From Microbulbifer pacificus (GTDB lineage: Bacteria > Pseudomonadota > Gammaproteobacteria > Pseudomonadales > Cellvibrionaceae): a stretch of 64,000 bases of DNA. A program made the position numbers and the translations under genes. A model generated the notes under the pieces. It was not told the origin of the DNA and did not search any database. It saw only the letters and a list, made by a program, of their open reading frames with translations. Shown piece by piece: positions 59,983 to 64,000 of this stretch. How positions within the stretch are numbered: the stretch's first letter is position 1; each line of letters starts with the position of its first letter. The stretch covers positions 682,001-746,000 of the forward strand of contig NZ_PREV01000027.1 in the NCBI RefSeq assembly GCF_002959965.1. The letters run 5' to 3'.

Positions 59983-61404
59983 ATGGATAACTGGCTGATC
60001 AATCTGCTGGCACTGGTGCTGTTTGTGGTCGTGCTGGATGGCGCTCGCCGCGCGTGGCTCAAGCATCGCGACAGCATGAAAGTGTCTCGCAACCTGTCCC
60101 GCACCATGCGCAGGGATGTGGATGACTACAATGAAGACATTCTCTCCACCCCACGCGTAGTGGACGCGGTCGAGCGTCCCGATACCCGTGCGGATGACGT
60201 TTTTTCAACGACCGTGCGCAGTGGTGAAGCGCCGGCGTGTGGTGCCTCGCTGGCAGATTCGCCGTTGGAATTCATTGACCCGGAAGAGGCGGAGAAGCGC
60301 CGCCAGATTTCCGCGGAACTGCCCGGTACGGTACGCGTTGTGCAGCGTCGCAAGCCGGAGGATGCAAACCAGGTCAATCGACAGGTTCAGCAGAATTTTT
60401 ACTCCTCCCGCAAACCGCTGGCCGGCAGCCGCCCCGATCGCCGGGACTCCGATGATGGTGAAACCCCAATGCCTGGAGAACCGCGTCTGGAGTCCGCACG
60501 CGTACCGGAACAGGTGTCGCTGAACCTGGATGAGCAGGTACCGGTGCTGATGGATTCCGTCGCGGATCAGATATCTGAGCTTGAGGAAGAAGCCTCCCTC
60601 AGCGCGGTGTCGCCGCAGGGTGATGCGAACACCGAGACCGCTGCGCGTAGTGACATTGATCCTCTGGCTGGCCTGGCGGACGAGCCGTTTGCCAGCGGTC
60701 GCCGCGAGCCACTGTTGGACGAGTCCGCAAGCCTGGATTCTTTGAGCGCCAGTGTCGATGAACCGGCAGTTCAGCGCGACGTGCCGGACGAAAAAGCGCG
60801 CACCGCTAAATCTCTGTGGGCGAGCGCCGACCTCAAACTGCCGGAACTGAAATTCCCCGACCTGAAAAGGGCGGTTACACCCGCACGGGAGAGTCGCGAA
60901 CAAACCGAGGTGCCGGCGAAAGGCCGTTCGGGCAAGCGTGAAACCACAGCGCGTAAGGAGCGTCCCGTGGAAGAGGTTCTCATCCTGAATATCATGGCGC
61001 CCGCGGGGGACTATTTCGAGGGCAATGATCTGCTGCGTGCCTTGTTTGCTTGTGGCATGCGCTTTGGTGACATGAACATTTTCCATTACCACACCGGTGA
61101 GGATGGCGAGGGGCCTGCGCTCTTCAGTCTGGCGAATATTGTGGTGCCCGGCACGTTCGATATGTCGGCAATGGAAGACTTCACCACCCCTGGTGTCAGC
61201 CTGTTCCTGGCGCTGCCGGCGGAAGTGGAAGCGCTAAAAGCCTTCAACACGCTGCTGACCACCGCGCGTTATATCGCCGAGCAGCTGGGAGGTGAACTCA
61301 AAGATGAAAATCGCAGTGTGTTTACCGCGCAGACCGCGGAGCACTATCGCCAGCGGGTGATGGAATTCCAGCGCCGCAAGGCCCTGGCCAAGGCGCAGGC
61401 CTGA
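59983..61404 (+). CDS. zipA: cell division protein ZipA
   Basis: 473 residues. Short periplasmic N-terminus and TM (WLINLLALVLFVVVLDGARR), a charged segment, a long acidic, Pro-poor linker (about 60-325) and the C-terminal FtsZ-binding ZipA domain (about 330-465): VEEVLILNIMAPAGDYFEGN, CGMRFGDMNIFHYHTGEDGE and SLANIVVPGTFDMSAMEDFT. It tethers FtsZ to the membrane. The linker is longer than in E. coli (328 residues in total there). GGGAGAGGGAAGC lies before ATG. Confidence 0.95.
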   Translation: MDNWLINLLALVLFVVVLDGARRAWLKHRDSMKVSRNLSRTMRRDVDDYNEDILSTPRVVDAVERPDTRADDVFSTTVRSGEAPACGASLADSPLEFIDPEEAEKRRQISAELPGTVRVVQRRKPEDANQVNRQVQQNFYSSRKPLAGSRPDRRDSDDGETPMPGEPRLESARVPEQVSLNLDEQVPVLMDSVADQISELEEEASLSAVSPQGDANTETAARSDIDPLAGLADEPFASGRREPLLDESASLDSLSASVDEPAVQRDVPDEKARTAKSLWASADLKLPELKFPDLKRAVTPARESREQTEVPAKGRSGKRETTARKERPVEEVLILNIMAPAGDYFEGNDLLRALFACGMRFGDMNIFHYHTGEDGEGPALFSLANIVVPGTFDMSAMEDFTTPGVSLFLALPAEVEALKAFNTLLTTARYIAEQLGGELKDENRSVFTAQTAEHYRQRVMEFQRRKALAKAQA

Positions 61405-61421
61405 GCTTCTGATACCCGGCA

Positions 61422-61450
61422 CTGCGGGAGTCGGAATACGGCTCCCGCAG
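61422..61450 (+). terminator. hairpin after zipA
   Basis: CTGCGGGAG, 11 bases, CTCCCGCAG: a 9-bp stem without T run, 17 bases after the stop. Could be a weak terminator or mRNA-stabilising structure between zipA and ligA. Confidence 0.45.
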
Positions 61451-61498
61451 AATACTGTCCCGATTGCACCAGCAAGAATTCCCCATTTTTGCGGATAA

Positions 61499-63538
<2,040 letters not shown>

Positions 63539-63703
63539 TCGCTTCCACCCATCTGGTCGAATTGCGATCAAGTCGTGAATTTGACGACAATCCAAGGTGG
63601 CTTTCTGACCGGTGCGCCGTTACAGTTGGCGAAATCAGTTTTTTCGACAGCGCCTGCTGACCAATGTAATTGTGCTGCAGGAAAGTGTAGGGGTTGGCAC
63701 AGC

Positions 63704-64000
63704 GTGATTCAGGGTGATCAGGAATCCATCGTTTATGGCTGTATCAAAGACAGCAACAGCCTGACCGGCGGCAGTGACCGCCGCCGGGTCAATCGCGAAG
63801 CTATTCTGGCCCTGCCCAGTGCCGATGAGTGGCCCTTTCTCTGTCGCGATATGTTTTCCATTCCCACGATCAAGGTCAAACAGTCCCAGTATCAGACCGA
63901 CGTGATTCACTTCGGTGCCTCTTACCGCGCTATCGAATACGAGTGGAACCACTGGATTCAGAAATTCGAAGAATTGCTGCGCAGCATGTACTGGGTCTCT
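63704..64000 (+). CDS. unidentified conserved-looking protein, 5' part
   Basis: From GTG 63704 the frame stays open to the window end (99 codons). Upstream AGGGG ten bases before supports the start. The protein begins MIQGDQESIVYGCIKDSN and contains CRDMFSIPTIKVKQ, HFGASYRAIEYEWNHWIQKF and ELLRSMYWVS. Codon choice looks like that of ordinary host genes. I do not recognise the family; genes of unknown function do follow ligA in related bacteria. Partial. Confidence 0.65.
   Translation, partial: MIQGDQESIVYGCIKDSNSLTGGSDRRRVNREAILALPSADEWPFLCRDMFSIPTIKVKQSQYQTDVIHFGASYRAIEYEWNHWIQKFEELLRSMYWVS

Overview
The window looks like a chromosomal segment of a marine, polysaccharide-degrading gammaproteobacterium, most like Microbulbifer and its relatives (order Cellvibrionales). 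The pointers are the housekeeping orders fdxA-mutS and smc-zipA-ligA (gammaproteobacterial), the polyserine linkers in secreted proteins, two modular chitinases, a secreted pullulanase with a GlyGly-CTERM-like tail, and generally high G+C. The genus is an inference; no marker gene was compared.

Layout. 1-6.5 kb: a PhoD-like phosphatase, an SLC13 carboxylate transporter, a prolyl oligopeptidase lipoprotein and a MaoC-fold protein. 6.5-16.3 kb: an inserted mosaic island bounded by a direct repeat of about 160 bp. It holds a 2122-residue secreted Rhs/SpvB-type giant protein with a small membrane-protein neighbour (candidate immunity), GC-rich debris of an integrative element (C-terminus of a regulator, truncated CHC2 primase, a small ORF that has lost its ATG), an orphan Rhs-tip-like ORF with a second small membrane protein, and a 60-bp rhs core fragment. 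16.3-21.1 kb: a MacAB-type tripartite export operon (outer membrane factor, adaptor, ATPase, permease). 21.3-34.4 kb: a polyserine beta-propeller lipoprotein, a degenerate NodB-fold protein, fdxA, mutS, ppnN, pullulanase and an NhaC-type antiporter. 34.5-38.2 kb: a four-gene iron-responsive operon (PepSY, DUF2271, DUF4198, flavodoxin-reductase) behind a near-consensus Fur box. 38.5-42.6 kb: isoaspartyl peptidase, tRNA-Arg, a small conserved protein, and an HsbA/HsbR-like partner-switch pair whose receiver domain lacks the phospho-acceptor Asp.

42.6-56.1 kb: the cytochrome c maturation system I, split in two. ccmABCDEFG is followed by a YigZ-family gene, two GH18 chitinases and a tandemly duplicated tRNA-Asp/tRNA-Val cassette on the opposite strand, and only then come ccmH and ccmI. 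The first chitinase has two TGACAGCGTTGTC(A/G) operator-like sites upstream, suggesting LacI-family control by a chitin/GlcNAc signal. 56.3-64 kb: smc, zipA, ligA and the start of an unidentified gene running off the window.

Best candidates for something new: the Rhs island with two tip/membrane-immunity-like modules between direct repeats that copy the neighbouring chromosomal junction; the NodB-fold protein without its zinc-binding histidines; and the Asp-less receiver phosphatase. No CRISPR array, intact transposase or integrase was seen.
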